64,000 bases of DNA from contig NZ_JBEXCV010000029.1 of the NCBI RefSeq assembly GCF_040605455.1, positions 6,455-70,454 on the forward strand. Reading direction: 5' to 3'. Source of the DNA: Embleya sp040605455 (GTDB lineage Bacteria; Actinomycetota; Actinomycetes; Streptomycetales; Streptomycetaceae). A program made the translations under genes and the position numbers. Each line of letters begins with the position of its first letter. Position 1 is the stretch's first letter. Shown here one piece after another: positions 25,639 through 33,994 of the stretch. The notes below the pieces were generated by a model. That model ran no database searches and was not told the DNA's origin. It saw only the letters and a list, made by a program, of their open reading frames with translations.

Positions 25639-26184
25639 TCAGACCCCCTTGCGCGCGGGCACCTCGTCCGGGTCGAGGCGGCGCATGTCGGCGAACCCGT
25701 CGCCTGTGGAATAGCTGTCCTCGCACACCACGAGCGCGTCCGCGTCGAAGCCCCACACGATCGCCATCTGCGCCTCGTACAGGTAGAACGCGTCGACGTC
25801 CGATACCGATCGACCCATCCGGGCCAGGGTCCGGCCCGGATAGGCAATCCGCAGCAACCCCTCGGTCACCACCGTGTCCTGATCCACCGTCAGCCGGTCG
25901 ATGTGGTGCGCGAGTCGGCCACAGTCGTTCTCGACCACGGCACGATGGAACTCGCGGACCTCGGCGTGAGTCTTGGGGGCGCGATCCACCGGGGACGCCC
26001 CCCACTGGTGGTAGACCGCCCGCGGCGACACGGTGGCCATCAGCGCGTCCAGGTCGCCCTCGTGCTCGGCGCGCATGTGCGCGACCAGTGTGGTCAGGAT
26101 CGCGCGTCGGCGCGGATCGACCTCCGCCGCCAGGCGCTTCTCGGCGAGTTCCCACGTGCGTCGCGCGTCGATGAGCCCGGTCAT
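25639..26184 (-). CDS. NTF2-like / SnoaL-like protein
   Basis: The product (181 aa) begins at the ATG at 26184 with GGAGGG 7 nt upstream. Residues 35-160 fit a cone-shaped NTF2-like fold: HMRAEHEGDLDALMATVSPRAVYHQWG, then KTHAEVREFHRAVVENDC, then RTLARMGRSVSDVDAFYLYEAQMAIVWGFDADALVVCEDSYS. The family includes ketosteroid isomerases and polyketide cyclases as well as non-catalytic binding proteins. It is divergent from an SDR gene, sharing a 168-bp promoter region, which suggests work on the same pathway. The catalytic residues cannot be assigned by eye. Confidence 0.75.
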   Translation of the reverse strand: MTGLIDARRTWELAEKRLAAEVDPRRRAILTTLVAHMRAEHEGDLDALMATVSPRAVYHQWGASPVDRAPKTHAEVREFHRAVVENDCGRLAHHIDRLTVDQDTVVTEGLLRIAYPGRTLARMGRSVSDVDAFYLYEAQMAIVWGFDADALVVCEDSYSTGDGFADMRRLDPDEVPARKGV

Positions 26185-26352
26185 GTGTGTACCCTCCGCC
26201 GGCCGTTGCCTAGCCCCGACACCTTGCACCGAAGTAGTTGACTGTGCAATACAAATCTCCACACGTGTCGCACCGGCGAACCCGCCCGCGCGACATACCG
26301 GCGGTTTCGCCCGGCGCGGCGCACCGCGTTCCAGACGACGAGGTGGCAACGG

Positions 26353-27135
26353 ATGAGCGACGCAGGCGCAGTACGGGACGCGAACGCGATGTTCGATCTG
26401 AGCGGTCGGGTGGCGATCGTGACCGGCGGCAGCCGGGGCATCGGCCGGGCGATCGCGCACGCCTACGCGGCGGCGGGCGCCTCGGTGGTGATCGCGAGTC
26501 GCAAGGCGGACGCATGCGACGCGGTGGCGAAGGAGATCACCGAGGCCGGTGGTCGGGCGCTCGCGGTGCCCACCCACTGCGGCGAACTCGACCGACTGGC
26601 CGCCCTGGTCGACGCGACCATCGCCCACTTCGGCGGCATCGACATCGTGGTCAACAACGCGGCGAACGAACTCGCCCAACCCGTGGGGGAGATCACCCCA
26701 CAGGCGTGGGACAAGTCGTTCGCGGTGAACCTGCGCGGACCGGTGTTCCTGGTCCAGTACGCGCTGCCGCACCTGATCGCCTCCGGACGCGCGTCGGTGC
26801 TGAACGTGGTCAGCGCGGCGGTGTTCACCCGCGCCGAGGGCAAGGGCCTGTACGCCGCGGGCAAGGCCGGCCTGGTCGCCTTCACCCGCACGATGGCGGG
26901 CGAGCTCGCCGAGCACGGCATCCGGGTCAACGCGATGGCGCCGGGCGCGGTGGAGACCGACATGGTCCGCAAGACCGGCCCCGAGATGATGGCTCGGATG
27001 AAGGGTGCCGCGCCGCTGAACCGGATCGCCGCGCCGGAGGAGATGACCGGCCTGGCACTGCTGCTCGCGTCCGACGCGGGCAGCTTCATGACCGGACAGA
27101 TCGTCAGCATCGACGGCGGGCTGACCGTGCACTGA
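26353..27135 (+). CDS. SDR-family oxidoreductase (FabG-like)
   Basis: The 260-aa product is a classical short-chain dehydrogenase: TGGSRGIG (residues 25-32) for the dinucleotide, VVNNAANELAQP with NNA(A), a serine in VLNVVSAAVFTRAEGKG, and the catalytic YAAGK. The loop IASRKADACD with Arg suggests NADP(H). It ends with the usual SFMTGQIVSIDGGLTVH. The start ATG lies after an AACGG-type weak ribosome site. It is divergent from the NTF2-like gene and close to the steroid-type operon, so it may reduce or oxidise a hydroxy/keto group in the same pathway. The DUF4291 gene is convergent, with 24 bp between stops. Confidence 0.9.
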   Translation: MSDAGAVRDANAMFDLSGRVAIVTGGSRGIGRAIAHAYAAAGASVVIASRKADACDAVAKEITEAGGRALAVPTHCGELDRLAALVDATIAHFGGIDIVVNNAANELAQPVGEITPQAWDKSFAVNLRGPVFLVQYALPHLIASGRASVLNVVSAAVFTRAEGKGLYAAGKAGLVAFTRTMAGELAEHGIRVNAMAPGAVETDMVRKTGPEMMARMKGAAPLNRIAAPEEMTGLALLLASDAGSFMTGQIVSIDGGLTVH

Positions 27136-27159
27136 GCCGAGCCTCGAGCCGATCGGCGC

Positions 27160-27765
27160 TCAGCCCTGTGGGGTGGCGCCGATCACCGGGACCAGCGAGT
27201 CCGGCAGCGGGTAGACCCGTTCGACCGGAATCGCTTCGGCCGCGGCGGCCGGGTCACCGGCGCGGACCAGGTCGTGCACCCGATGCGCGAGCGCGGTCAC
27301 GTCGGTGATCCGGCGTGTCCACTCGTCGGCGTAGGCGCGCGTCGCCCACCCGGCCAACCCCAGCTGCAACGAGCGGTGCGCCAATGGGCGCAGGAGCAGG
27401 TCGCGTTCGGGGTCCCACTGGATCCGCACCGTGGTCGCGTGCAGCCGCCGGCCCCAGGTGTCCCGGTCGGGATACGTCGGGTGCTCGTAGTGGCTCAGGC
27501 AGGCACCGGCGAGCGCCGCCTCGAAGCCCTCGCGGCTGATCTCCAGGGCCAGCACCCGCTCCTGCCGCGGCTTGGTCGCCCAGCCGCAGCGGTACATCAT
27601 CCAGGTGAAGCTGGGCTTGACCCAGGTCATCCGCTCCCGGCTCCAGGTGACCGGAAATCGCTGATCGCGGATGGCCGCGTCGGCGATCTGCGGCTTGTAC
27701 GCCTGGTACACGGTCACGGTGTCGTCGGTATACGCCGCGCGGATCTGTCGGTTCGGTATTTCCAT
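27160..27765 (-). CDS. DUF4291 domain protein
   Basis: The 201-aa product starts MEIPNRQIRAAYTDDTVTVYQAY, followed by RFPVTWSRERMTWVKPSFTWMMYRCGWATKP, the hallmark of DUF4291. Later parts include HYEHPTYPDRDTWGRRL and VRIQWDPERD. The family is widespread in bacteria and fungi, about 200 aa long, and has no established activity. The start at 27765 matches family N-termini; longer open frames upstream are shadows. Its 5' end faces the igr-like operon, so the 282-bp gap carries divergent promoters. Confidence 0.88.
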   Translation of the reverse strand: MEIPNRQIRAAYTDDTVTVYQAYKPQIADAAIRDQRFPVTWSRERMTWVKPSFTWMMYRCGWATKPRQERVLALEISREGFEAALAGACLSHYEHPTYPDRDTWGRRLHATTVRIQWDPERDLLLRPLAHRSLQLGLAGWATRAYADEWTRRITDVTALAHRVHDLVRAGDPAAAAEAIPVERVYPLPDSLVPVIGATPQG

Positions 27766-27871
27766 GCCCGCAGTGTGTCGGTGGCCACCCGGCCCGGACC
27801 ACCCGTTTTCAGCGATCCACGCGAGGCATCGGAGAACGGATGAATCGGGCGTGACCCGACTCCGCAAAAAT

Positions 27872-27908
27872 GCTTGATATTGACAAGCGATCCCGAGTCG
27901 GAGAGATT
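27872..27908 (+). promoter_or_regulatory. Candidate promoter and overlapping inverted repeat upstream of the igr-like operon
   Basis: A perfect -35 hexamer TTGACA (27880-27885) is followed after 17 bp by GAGATT (27903-27908) as a possible -10. The -35 is embedded in the inverted repeat GCTTG-N7-CAAGC (27872-27888), so a repressor bound there would block the promoter. The patch is clearly AT-richer than its surroundings. The site does not match the published KstR consensus. Confidence 0.5.
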
Positions 27909-28047
27909 CGATGTTGCCGGGCGACACGCGTTCCCGGTCCATATCGATGTGCAGCGCGGGGCAGACCCGACCGCGACCCTTCCGTGCCCGGCGGGCGTCG
28001 ACCCGCGTCGCGACCCACGCGATCCACGCACGTGAAGGAGCAGCGAC

Positions 28048-29229
28048 GTGCATCTCGCCCCGACCCCAGCGCAGGACGCTCTACGGGCAGAGCTGCGGGA
28101 CTATTTCACCCGCCTGATCACCCCCGACGTCCGGGCGGAACTCGACCGCGAGGGCGAGTCCGGCGGCCCCACCACCCAAGGGGTGCGCCGGCAACTGGGC
28201 TCAGACGGCTGGCTCGGCATCGGTTGGCCGACCGAATACGGGGGCCAGGGCAAGGGCCCGGAGATGCAGTTCATCTTCTTCGACGAGGCGTACCGCGCCG
28301 GCGCGCCGGTCTCCATGGTCACCCTGAACACCGTCGGTCCGACCCTGATGAAGTTCGGCACCGAGGCACAGAAGAGCTACTACCTGCCGAAGATCCTGGC
28401 GGGCGAGATCATCTTCGCGATCGGCTACAGCGAGCCCTCGGCGGGCACCGACCTGGCGTCGCTGCGCACCCGCGCGGTGCGCGAGGGCGACGAGTGGGTG
28501 ATCAACGGGCAGAAGATCTTCACCTCGACCGCCCAGGGCGCCGACTGGATCTGGCTCGCCTGCCGCACCGACGTGGACGCGCCCAAGCACAAGGGCATCA
28601 CGATGATCCTGGTGCCGACCACCGATCCGGGCTTCTCCTGGACCCCGATCGTCACCGTCGGCGGGATGACCACGACGGCCACGTACTACGACAACATCCG
28701 GGTGCCCTACGACAACCTGGTGTTCGAGGAGAACTCGGGCTGGAAGCTGCTCACCAACCAGCTCAACCACGAGCGGGTCGCGCTCGCGGCGCTGGGCATG
28801 CAGGCCGAGGACTTCTTCGCCGAGGTCCTGGAATGGGCCCGCGAGACCGAGATCGAGCCGGGCGTCAAGGTGGTCGACCAGCCGTGGGTCCAGCTGAAGT
28901 TCGCCGAGACCTACGCGCGCCTGTCCGCCGTGCGGATGTTCAGCTGGCGGCTCGTGCACGACGTGGGCAACAACACGCTCAACGCGGGTGACGCGTCGGG
29001 CGTGAAGTTCTTCGGCACCGAAGGTGCCATCGAGGTGTATCGCAACCTGATGGAGATCGTCGGCCCGGACGCGACGCTGCGACCAAAGTCGCCCGGCGCG
29101 TTCAGCGACGGCCTCCTGGAGGCGATGAACCGCCGCGCGCAGATCAACACCTTCGGCGGCGGCGTCAGCGAGGTCCAGCGGGAGATCGTCGCCATGGTTC
29201 GCCTTGGCATGACCCGAGTGAAGCGGTGA
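28048..29229 (+). CDS. Acyl-CoA dehydrogenase, FadE29 (ChsE2)-like
   Basis: The 393-aa product has a complete acyl-CoA dehydrogenase layout: FAD/substrate loop FAIGYSEPSAGTDLASLRTRA, KIFTSTAQGADWIWLACRT, NHERVALAALG and a C-terminal QINTFGGGVSEVQREIVAM. GTG at 28048 has AAGGAG 7 nt upstream. It is the first of five overlapping genes whose content equals the mycobacterial igr operon. There the FadE28-FadE29 heterotetramer dehydrogenates the three-carbon side chain of a pregnene-20-carboxyl-CoA in the last cholesterol side-chain cycle. Length agrees with FadE29. That the heteromeric partner is the gene at 30212 is inferred from context; the steroid substrate is also inferred. Confidence 0.88.
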   Translation: MHLAPTPAQDALRAELRDYFTRLITPDVRAELDREGESGGPTTQGVRRQLGSDGWLGIGWPTEYGGQGKGPEMQFIFFDEAYRAGAPVSMVTLNTVGPTLMKFGTEAQKSYYLPKILAGEIIFAIGYSEPSAGTDLASLRTRAVREGDEWVINGQKIFTSTAQGADWIWLACRTDVDAPKHKGITMILVPTTDPGFSWTPIVTVGGMTTTATYYDNIRVPYDNLVFEENSGWKLLTNQLNHERVALAALGMQAEDFFAEVLEWARETEIEPGVKVVDQPWVQLKFAETYARLSAVRMFSWRLVHDVGNNTLNAGDASGVKFFGTEGAIEVYRNLMEIVGPDATLRPKSPGAFSDGLLEAMNRRAQINTFGGGVSEVQREIVAMVRLGMTRVKR

Positions 29230-30212
29230 AGGACGACATGACCGACCCCATCAGCCAGGACAAGGCCGCCTTCCTCGCGGTCGTCAAGAAGTACGAGGGC
29301 ATGCACGACGTCTCGGGCGTGCTCGCGCTCGATCCGGTCAACGGCCCGATGATCCGGCACTGGGCCGAGGCCATGGGCGACACCAATCCGGTGTACACCG
29401 ACCCCGAGGCCGCCGCCCGAACCCACTTCGGCGAGGTCGTCGCGCCCGCGGCCATGCTCCAGGTGTGGATCATGCGCGGCATGCAGGGCGGCGCCCCGGC
29501 GAACTCGGCGACCGGCGAGTTGTACAAGCACTTCACCGACAACGGCTTCGGCTCGGTGGTGGCCACCAACTGCGAGCAGGAGTACGTGCGCCCGCTGCGA
29601 CTGGGCGAGGTGGTGCAGTACGACCAGCTGATCGAGACCGTGTCCGAGGAGAAGACCACCGGCCTGGGCACCGGCCACTTCATCACCACGCTGACCAACA
29701 TCTACGTCGACGGCGAGACCGGCCGCGAGCTGGTCGGCACACACCGCTTCCGGATCCTGCGCTACACCCCGCACAAGAAGAAGGCCAAGGCCGCGCCGCC
29801 CGCCGAGCGGCCGCTGCGCCCGCGCAAGGTGGTCAACAAGGACAATCAGGCGTTCTGGGACGGCGTGGCCGCCGGGAAGCTGCTGTTCCAGAAGTGTTCG
29901 GAGTGCGCGACGCCGCGCTTCCCGTTCGCACCCGGCTGCAACAAGTGCGCGTCGCTCGAATGGGAAACCGTCGAGTCGACCGGCAAGGGCGTCGTGTACT
30001 CGCACGTCACCATGCACTACCCGAAGTTCCCGGCGTTCGACATGCCGTACGCGGTCGGCCTGATCGAGCTGGAGGAGGGCGTGCGGATGCTCGGCAACGT
30101 GCTCGGCGTTCCGCACGACGAGGTCCGCATCGGGATGTCGGTCGAGCTGGAATTCGTCACCCACGACGCCGAACTGACCGTGCCCGCGTTCCGAGCGGTT
30201 GGGGAGAACTGA
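29226..30212 (+). CDS. MaoC-like hydratase fused to DUF35 OB-fold/zinc ribbon, ChsH2-like
   Basis: The 328-aa product has two parts. Residues 10-180 are a MaoC/hot-dog hydratase domain (IRHWAEAMGDTNPVYTDPEAA, FGEVVAPAAMLQVWIMRG, EQEYVRPLRLGEVV). Residues 205-325 are a DUF35 domain with a rubredoxin-like zinc ribbon, CSEC and CNKC, then the OB-fold (KGVVYSHVTMHYPKFPAF, YAVGLIELEEGVRMLGN). This is the layout of ChsH2. In mycobacteria the MaoC part hydrates the unsaturated steroid-CoA together with ChsH1, and the DUF35 part binds and activates the Ltp2 aldolase. The GTG at 29226 overlaps the preceding stop; an ATG at 29238 after AAGGA is an alternative. Both predicted partners are in the same operon. 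Confidence 0.88.
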   Translation: MKDDMTDPISQDKAAFLAVVKKYEGMHDVSGVLALDPVNGPMIRHWAEAMGDTNPVYTDPEAAARTHFGEVVAPAAMLQVWIMRGMQGGAPANSATGELYKHFTDNGFGSVVATNCEQEYVRPLRLGEVVQYDQLIETVSEEKTTGLGTGHFITTLTNIYVDGETGRELVGTHRFRILRYTPHKKKAKAAPPAERPLRPRKVVNKDNQAFWDGVAAGKLLFQKCSECATPRFPFAPGCNKCASLEWETVESTGKGVVYSHVTMHYPKFPAFDMPYAVGLIELEEGVRMLGNVLGVPHDEVRIGMSVELEFVTHDAELTVPAFRAVGEN

Positions 30213-31339
30213 TGGACTTCAACCTCACCGAGGACCAGCGGGAGCTGTCCTCGCTGGCCGAGCGGATCTTCGCCGACCAGTCCACCGACGAGCGGCTGAA
30301 GAAGCTCGCCCAGTCCGACGCGGACCTGGACGCCGAGTTGTGGGGCAAGGTCGCCGAGGCCGGTCTGGTCGGCGCGTTGATCGAGGAGCGGCACGGCGGC
30401 GGCGATCTGGGCCTGGTGGGCCTGGCGCTGCTGCTGGAGCAGCAGGGTCGGTTCACCGCGCAGATCCCGCTGCTCGACACCGTCGTGTACGGGCTGCTCC
30501 CGCTGCTGCGCTTTGGTTCGGACGAGCTGATCGAGGCCGACCTGCCCGCGCTCCTGGACGGTTCGCGGATCGTGGCCGGTGCGCTCGCCGAAGTCGGTGC
30601 GGGGTTGCCCGCCGTACCGAAGGTATCCGCCCGCCGGGACGGTGCCGGCTATCGCCTGGACGGCGACAAGCGCGCGGTGGCCTGGCTCACCGTCGCCCAC
30701 CGCGTCCTGGTCACCGCCTCGCTCGACGGCGCGCTCGCGGTCTTCACCGTGGACGCGGACGCCGCCGGCGTGGAGATCGAGGCCGCGCCGACCACCGCGC
30801 CGTGGGCTTCCGGCAATCTGCGGCTGACCGACGCGCCGGGCCGGCTGGTCGGCACCGCCGAGGCCGGCCCCGAGGTCGCCGCGTGGATCGTCGACCGCGC
30901 GCGCGTCGCGCTGGCCGCGCAGCAGGTGGGCGTGTGCGAGCGCGGCCTGGCCCGCACGGTCGAACACGTGAACGCCCGCGAGCAGTTCGGCAAGCCGCTG
31001 TCCACCAAGCAGGGCGTGATGCTGCGCGCCGCCGAGGCGTACATGGACACCGAGGCCATCCGGGTCACCACGCTGGAAGCCGCCTGGCGCTTGGACCAAG
31101 GCGAGGAGGCCACCGAACAGGCCCTGGTCGCACGCTGGTTCGCCTCCGAGGCGGGCAAGCGTGTGGTGCACGCGTGCCAGCACCTGCACGGCGGCACCGG
31201 ATCCGACATCGACCACCCGATCCACCGTCACTTCCTGTGGGGCCGTCAGATCGACGTGACCCTGGGCAGCGGCATCCAACAGCTCGCCGCGCTCGGCAAA
31301 CTGCTCGCCCACGCGCCCGCCCAGGGAGGCAGCCGATGA
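30212..31339 (+). CDS. Acyl-CoA dehydrogenase, FadE28 (ChsE1)-like
   Basis: ATG overlaps the preceding stop by one base. The 375-aa product keeps the acyl-CoA dehydrogenase fold (MDFNLTEDQRELSSLAERIF, GLVGLALLLEQQGRF, REQFGKPLSTKQGVMLRAAEAYMDTEA, HLHGGTGSDIDHPIHRHFLW) but has no YxEPxAGSD-type FAD loop in the middle; instead it reads ALAEVGAGLPAVPKVSA. Such degenerate subunits are typical of the heterotetrameric alpha2-beta2 steroid dehydrogenases, in which only one FAD/active site forms per pair. The partner is expected to be the FadE29-like gene two positions upstream. In mycobacteria the two genes are adjacent; here ChsH2 sits between them. Confidence 0.85.
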   Translation: MDFNLTEDQRELSSLAERIFADQSTDERLKKLAQSDADLDAELWGKVAEAGLVGALIEERHGGGDLGLVGLALLLEQQGRFTAQIPLLDTVVYGLLPLLRFGSDELIEADLPALLDGSRIVAGALAEVGAGLPAVPKVSARRDGAGYRLDGDKRAVAWLTVAHRVLVTASLDGALAVFTVDADAAGVEIEAAPTTAPWASGNLRLTDAPGRLVGTAEAGPEVAAWIVDRARVALAAQQVGVCERGLARTVEHVNAREQFGKPLSTKQGVMLRAAEAYMDTEAIRVTTLEAAWRLDQGEEATEQALVARWFASEAGKRVVHACQHLHGGTGSDIDHPIHRHFLWGRQIDVTLGSGIQQLAALGKLLAHAPAQGGSR

Positions 31340-31785
31340 CCACCGAGAACCTCGTGAGCCGGACCCACGCGGAGGTATCCGTCGGCGACGAACTGCCGCC
31401 GCTGGCCATTGCGCTGACCCGCACGCTGATCGTGGCGACCGCGCTGGCGACCCGCGACTTCCAGGACGTGCACCACGATCCGCGACTGGCCGCGGACAAG
31501 GGCTCGCCGGACATCTTCATGAACATCCTGACCAGCAACGGCCTGGTCGGCCGCTACATCACCGACTGGGCGGGCCCCGAAGCCGAGTTGCGCAAGGTCG
31601 CGATCCGGCTCGGCGCCCCGAACTACCCCGGCGACACCATGACCCTCACCGGCACGGTGACCGCCAAGACCACCGCCGAGGACGGCACCCCCCTCGTGGA
31701 GATCGCCGTCGTCGGAGCCAACAAGCTCGGCAACCACGTCACCGGCACGGTCACGGTGAAGCTGCCGGAAGGAGCCGAAGCGTGA
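31336..31785 (+). CDS. MaoC-like hydratase subunit, ChsH1-like
   Basis: The 149-aa product is a single hot-dog domain. It has VGDELPPLAIALTRTLIVATALATRDFQDVHHDPRLA, where the aspartate and histidine of the MaoC active site D-x4-H-x-D are visible, then MNILTSNGLVGRYITDWAG and a long beta-strand region ending VTGTVTVKLPEG. This resembles ChsH1, which pairs with the MaoC half of ChsH2. GGGAGG precedes the ATG by 6 nt and the ATG overlaps the preceding stop. Its stop overlaps the Ltp2-like gene. Small size, order and coupling support a ChsH1-ChsH2 heteromer. Confidence 0.86.
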   Translation: MTTENLVSRTHAEVSVGDELPPLAIALTRTLIVATALATRDFQDVHHDPRLAADKGSPDIFMNILTSNGLVGRYITDWAGPEAELRKVAIRLGAPNYPGDTMTLTGTVTAKTTAEDGTPLVEIAVVGANKLGNHVTGTVTVKLPEGAEA

Positions 31786-32963
31786 GCCTCAAGCACGCGG
31801 ACAATCTGCGCGGCAAGACCGCCATCGCCGGGATCGGCGCGACCGAGTTCTCCAAGGAGTCCGGTCGCAGCGAACTGCGCCTGGCCGTCGAGGCGGTGGG
31901 CGCCGCCCTGGACGACGCCGGGATCGCGCCGTCCGAGGTGGACGGCCTGGTCAGCTTCACGATGGACACCAATCCCGAGATCGCGGTCGCCGCCGCGGCC
32001 GGGATCGGCGACCTGACCTTCTTCAGCCGGATCCACTACGGCGGCGGCGCGGCCTGCGCCACCGTCGCGCAGGCCGCGATGGCCGTAGCGAGCGGCGTCG
32101 CCGACGTGGTGGTCTGCTACCGCGCGTTCAACGAGCGCTCCGGCCGCCGGTTCGGCTCCGGCGTGCTCCAGCGCGACCCCACCGTCGAAGGCGTGGGCCT
32201 GGGCTGGAACATGCCGCACGGGCTGCTCACGCCGGCCTCGTGGGTGGCCATGTTCGCGCAGCGCTACCTGCACGTGTACGGCGCCACCACCGAGGCGTTC
32301 GGCCACGTCGCGGTCGCCGACCGCAAGCACGCGGCGAACAACCCCAAGGCGTACTTCCACGGCAAGCCGATCACCCTGGAGGACCACCAGAACTCGCGCT
32401 GGATCGTCGAGCCGATGCGACTGCTCGACTGCTGCCAGGAGACCGACGGCGCCCAGGCGATCGTGGTGGTCAGCGCCGAACGGGCCAAGGACCTGAAGCA
32501 AAAGCCCGCGATCATCAACGCGGCCGCCCAGGGCGCGGGTCGCCTCCAGGACCAGATGACCAGCTTCTACCGGGACGAGATGACCGGTCTGGCCGAGATG
32601 GGCGTGGTCGCCAAGCAGCTGTGGCAGACGTCGGGACTGACTCCCGACGACATCCAGACCGCGGTGCTCTACGACCACTTCACCCCGTTCGTGCTGATGC
32701 AGTTGGAGGAGTTCGGCTTCTGCGGGCGCGGCGAGGCACCGGCCTTCGTCGCGAACGGCGGCCTGGAGCTGGGCGGCAAGCTGCCCACGAACACGCACGG
32801 CGGCCAGTTGGGCGAGGCGTACCTGCACGGGATGAACGGCATCGCCGAGGGCGTGCGGCAGATCCGCGGCAGCTCGGTCAATCAGGTCGAGAACGTGCAC
32901 AACGTGCTGGTGACCGCCGGTACCGGGGTGCCGACGTCGGGGCTGGTGCTGGGCGTCGAATAG
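31782..32963 (+). CDS. Thiolase-fold lipid-transfer-protein/retro-aldolase, Ltp2-like
   Basis: The 393-aa product is a thiolase-superfamily protein of the SCP-x/lipid-transfer type: IAGIGATEFSKESGRSELRLA, IHYGGGAACATVAQAAMAVASGVADVVVCYRAF, LYDHFTPFVLMQLEEFGFCGRGEA, PTNTHGGQLGEAYLHGMNGIAEGVRQIRG. Ltp2 in mycobacteria cleaves the hydroxylated side-chain thioester into a 17-keto steroid and propionyl-CoA, with the DUF35 part of ChsH2 as essential partner. The usual thiolase nucleophile is not needed for that retro-aldol reaction. It is the last gene of the operon, overlapping ChsH1-like by 4 nt, and is followed by a 19-bp hairpin. The length matches Ltp2. Confidence 0.87.
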   Translation: MSLKHADNLRGKTAIAGIGATEFSKESGRSELRLAVEAVGAALDDAGIAPSEVDGLVSFTMDTNPEIAVAAAAGIGDLTFFSRIHYGGGAACATVAQAAMAVASGVADVVVCYRAFNERSGRRFGSGVLQRDPTVEGVGLGWNMPHGLLTPASWVAMFAQRYLHVYGATTEAFGHVAVADRKHAANNPKAYFHGKPITLEDHQNSRWIVEPMRLLDCCQETDGAQAIVVVSAERAKDLKQKPAIINAAAQGAGRLQDQMTSFYRDEMTGLAEMGVVAKQLWQTSGLTPDDIQTAVLYDHFTPFVLMQLEEFGFCGRGEAPAFVANGGLELGGKLPTNTHGGQLGEAYLHGMNGIAEGVRQIRGSSVNQVENVHNVLVTAGTGVPTSGLVLGVE

Positions 32964-33012
32964 GCGGGGCCGAGCCGAGGGGGCTCGAACATCCGCTCCC
33001 GGTGCGCTCGTT

Positions 33013-33054
33013 GGACCGCCCGGGTGACGCGTCGGCGCGTCGCCCGGGCGGTCC
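33013..33054 (+). terminator. 19-bp hairpin terminating the igr-like operon
   Basis: 33013-33031 pairs with 33036-33054 (19 bp with one G-U pair) around TCGG, 50 bp after the Ltp2-like stop. Confidence 0.85.
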
Positions 33055-33120
33055 GCCCGCCCGGCCGGACGTGGTGCGCAGCGTGGTGGGACACCCGTCC
33101 CCGCCACGCCAGGAGGTCTC

Positions 33121-33927
33121 GTGCGCCCGCTGACCACTCGTCGGATCACCTCGACCGTGTTGCTCACCGTCGTGCTCGGCCTGCTGCCGGCCGGGCTCGC
33201 CGAAGGTGCCGGGGCGCGTTCGCAACGATCCCGGACCGTGAACGCGCTGGGCTTCGACACGTGCGAGACACCCACCGTGGAGACCATGCAAGTCTGGCGG
33301 ACCTCGCCGTACCAGGTCGTCGGAATCTACGTCGCGGGCGACAACCGGGCCTGCAAGAGCACCCGGCTGACACGCGACTGGGTCAAGGCCGTACACCGCC
33401 AGGGCTGGGACTTCCTGCCCATCCAGGTGGGCCTCCAGGCGCCCTGCTCGCAGTCCGGCAAGCCGGGCCGGATCGACCCGGCGCACGCGGCACAGCAGGG
33501 GATCGCCGAGGCGAACGACGCGGTGGCCCGCGGTGCCGCGCTCGGGTTCAAGCCGGGCAGCGCCCTCTGGTACGACATGGAGGCGTACGACAACACCGAC
33601 GCCGGTTGCCGAACCGCGGTGCTGGACTTCGTGTCCGCGTGGTCCGACCGGATTCGCGAACGCGGCTACGTGGCGGGCTACTACAGCAGCCTCAGCTCCG
33701 GCATCGCCGACCTGATCGACGCGGTCGACCGGCGCTCGGTCCCGGACGCGGTCTGGTACGCCCGCTGGGACGACCGCGCCGCCACCACCGGCGACGGCGC
33801 GCTGCCCGACGGGTACTGGCGCGGCCGGCGGGTGCACCAGTACACCGGCAACGTCTCGGAGACCCACGGCGGAAAGCGGATCGACATCGACCGCAACGCG
33901 GTCGACGGGCCGGTCGGGGTGCTGTGA
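33121..33927 (+). CDS. Secreted DUF1906 glycoside-hydrolase-like protein
   Basis: The 268-aa product starts at a GTG directly after AGGAGGTCTC. Residues 1-30 are a signal peptide (TSTVLLTVVLGLLPAGLAEG). The rest matches DUF1906, a TIM-barrel hydrolase-like domain: LGFDTCETPTVETMQVW, VVGIYVAGDNRACKSTRLTRDWV, WDFLPIQVG, GIAEANDAVARGAALGF, ALWYDMEAYDNTDAGC, and VAGYYSSLSSGI. The acidic YDMEAYD resembles the catalytic strand of GH25-like barrels. It is probably an extracellular wall- or polysaccharide-acting enzyme and is unrelated to the catabolic operon before it. The ending HGGKRIDIDRNAVDG is also typical. Confidence 0.87.
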   Translation: MRPLTTRRITSTVLLTVVLGLLPAGLAEGAGARSQRSRTVNALGFDTCETPTVETMQVWRTSPYQVVGIYVAGDNRACKSTRLTRDWVKAVHRQGWDFLPIQVGLQAPCSQSGKPGRIDPAHAAQQGIAEANDAVARGAALGFKPGSALWYDMEAYDNTDAGCRTAVLDFVSAWSDRIRERGYVAGYYSSLSSGIADLIDAVDRRSVPDAVWYARWDDRAATTGDGALPDGYWRGRRVHQYTGNVSETHGGKRIDIDRNAVDGPVGVL

Positions 33928-33994
33928 CCACAGGCCCCGCGCGGCGCGCCGGCCGACCCCGGAGCGGCCCGACCGGCGACCTCCGGGTCCGGGC

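Noticed and set aside
27766..28047. KstR or KstR2 operator before the igr-like operon
   Set aside because: No TnnAACnnGTTnnA or AnCAAGnnCTTGnT match was found; the GCTTG-N7-CAAGC repeat has a different spacing.
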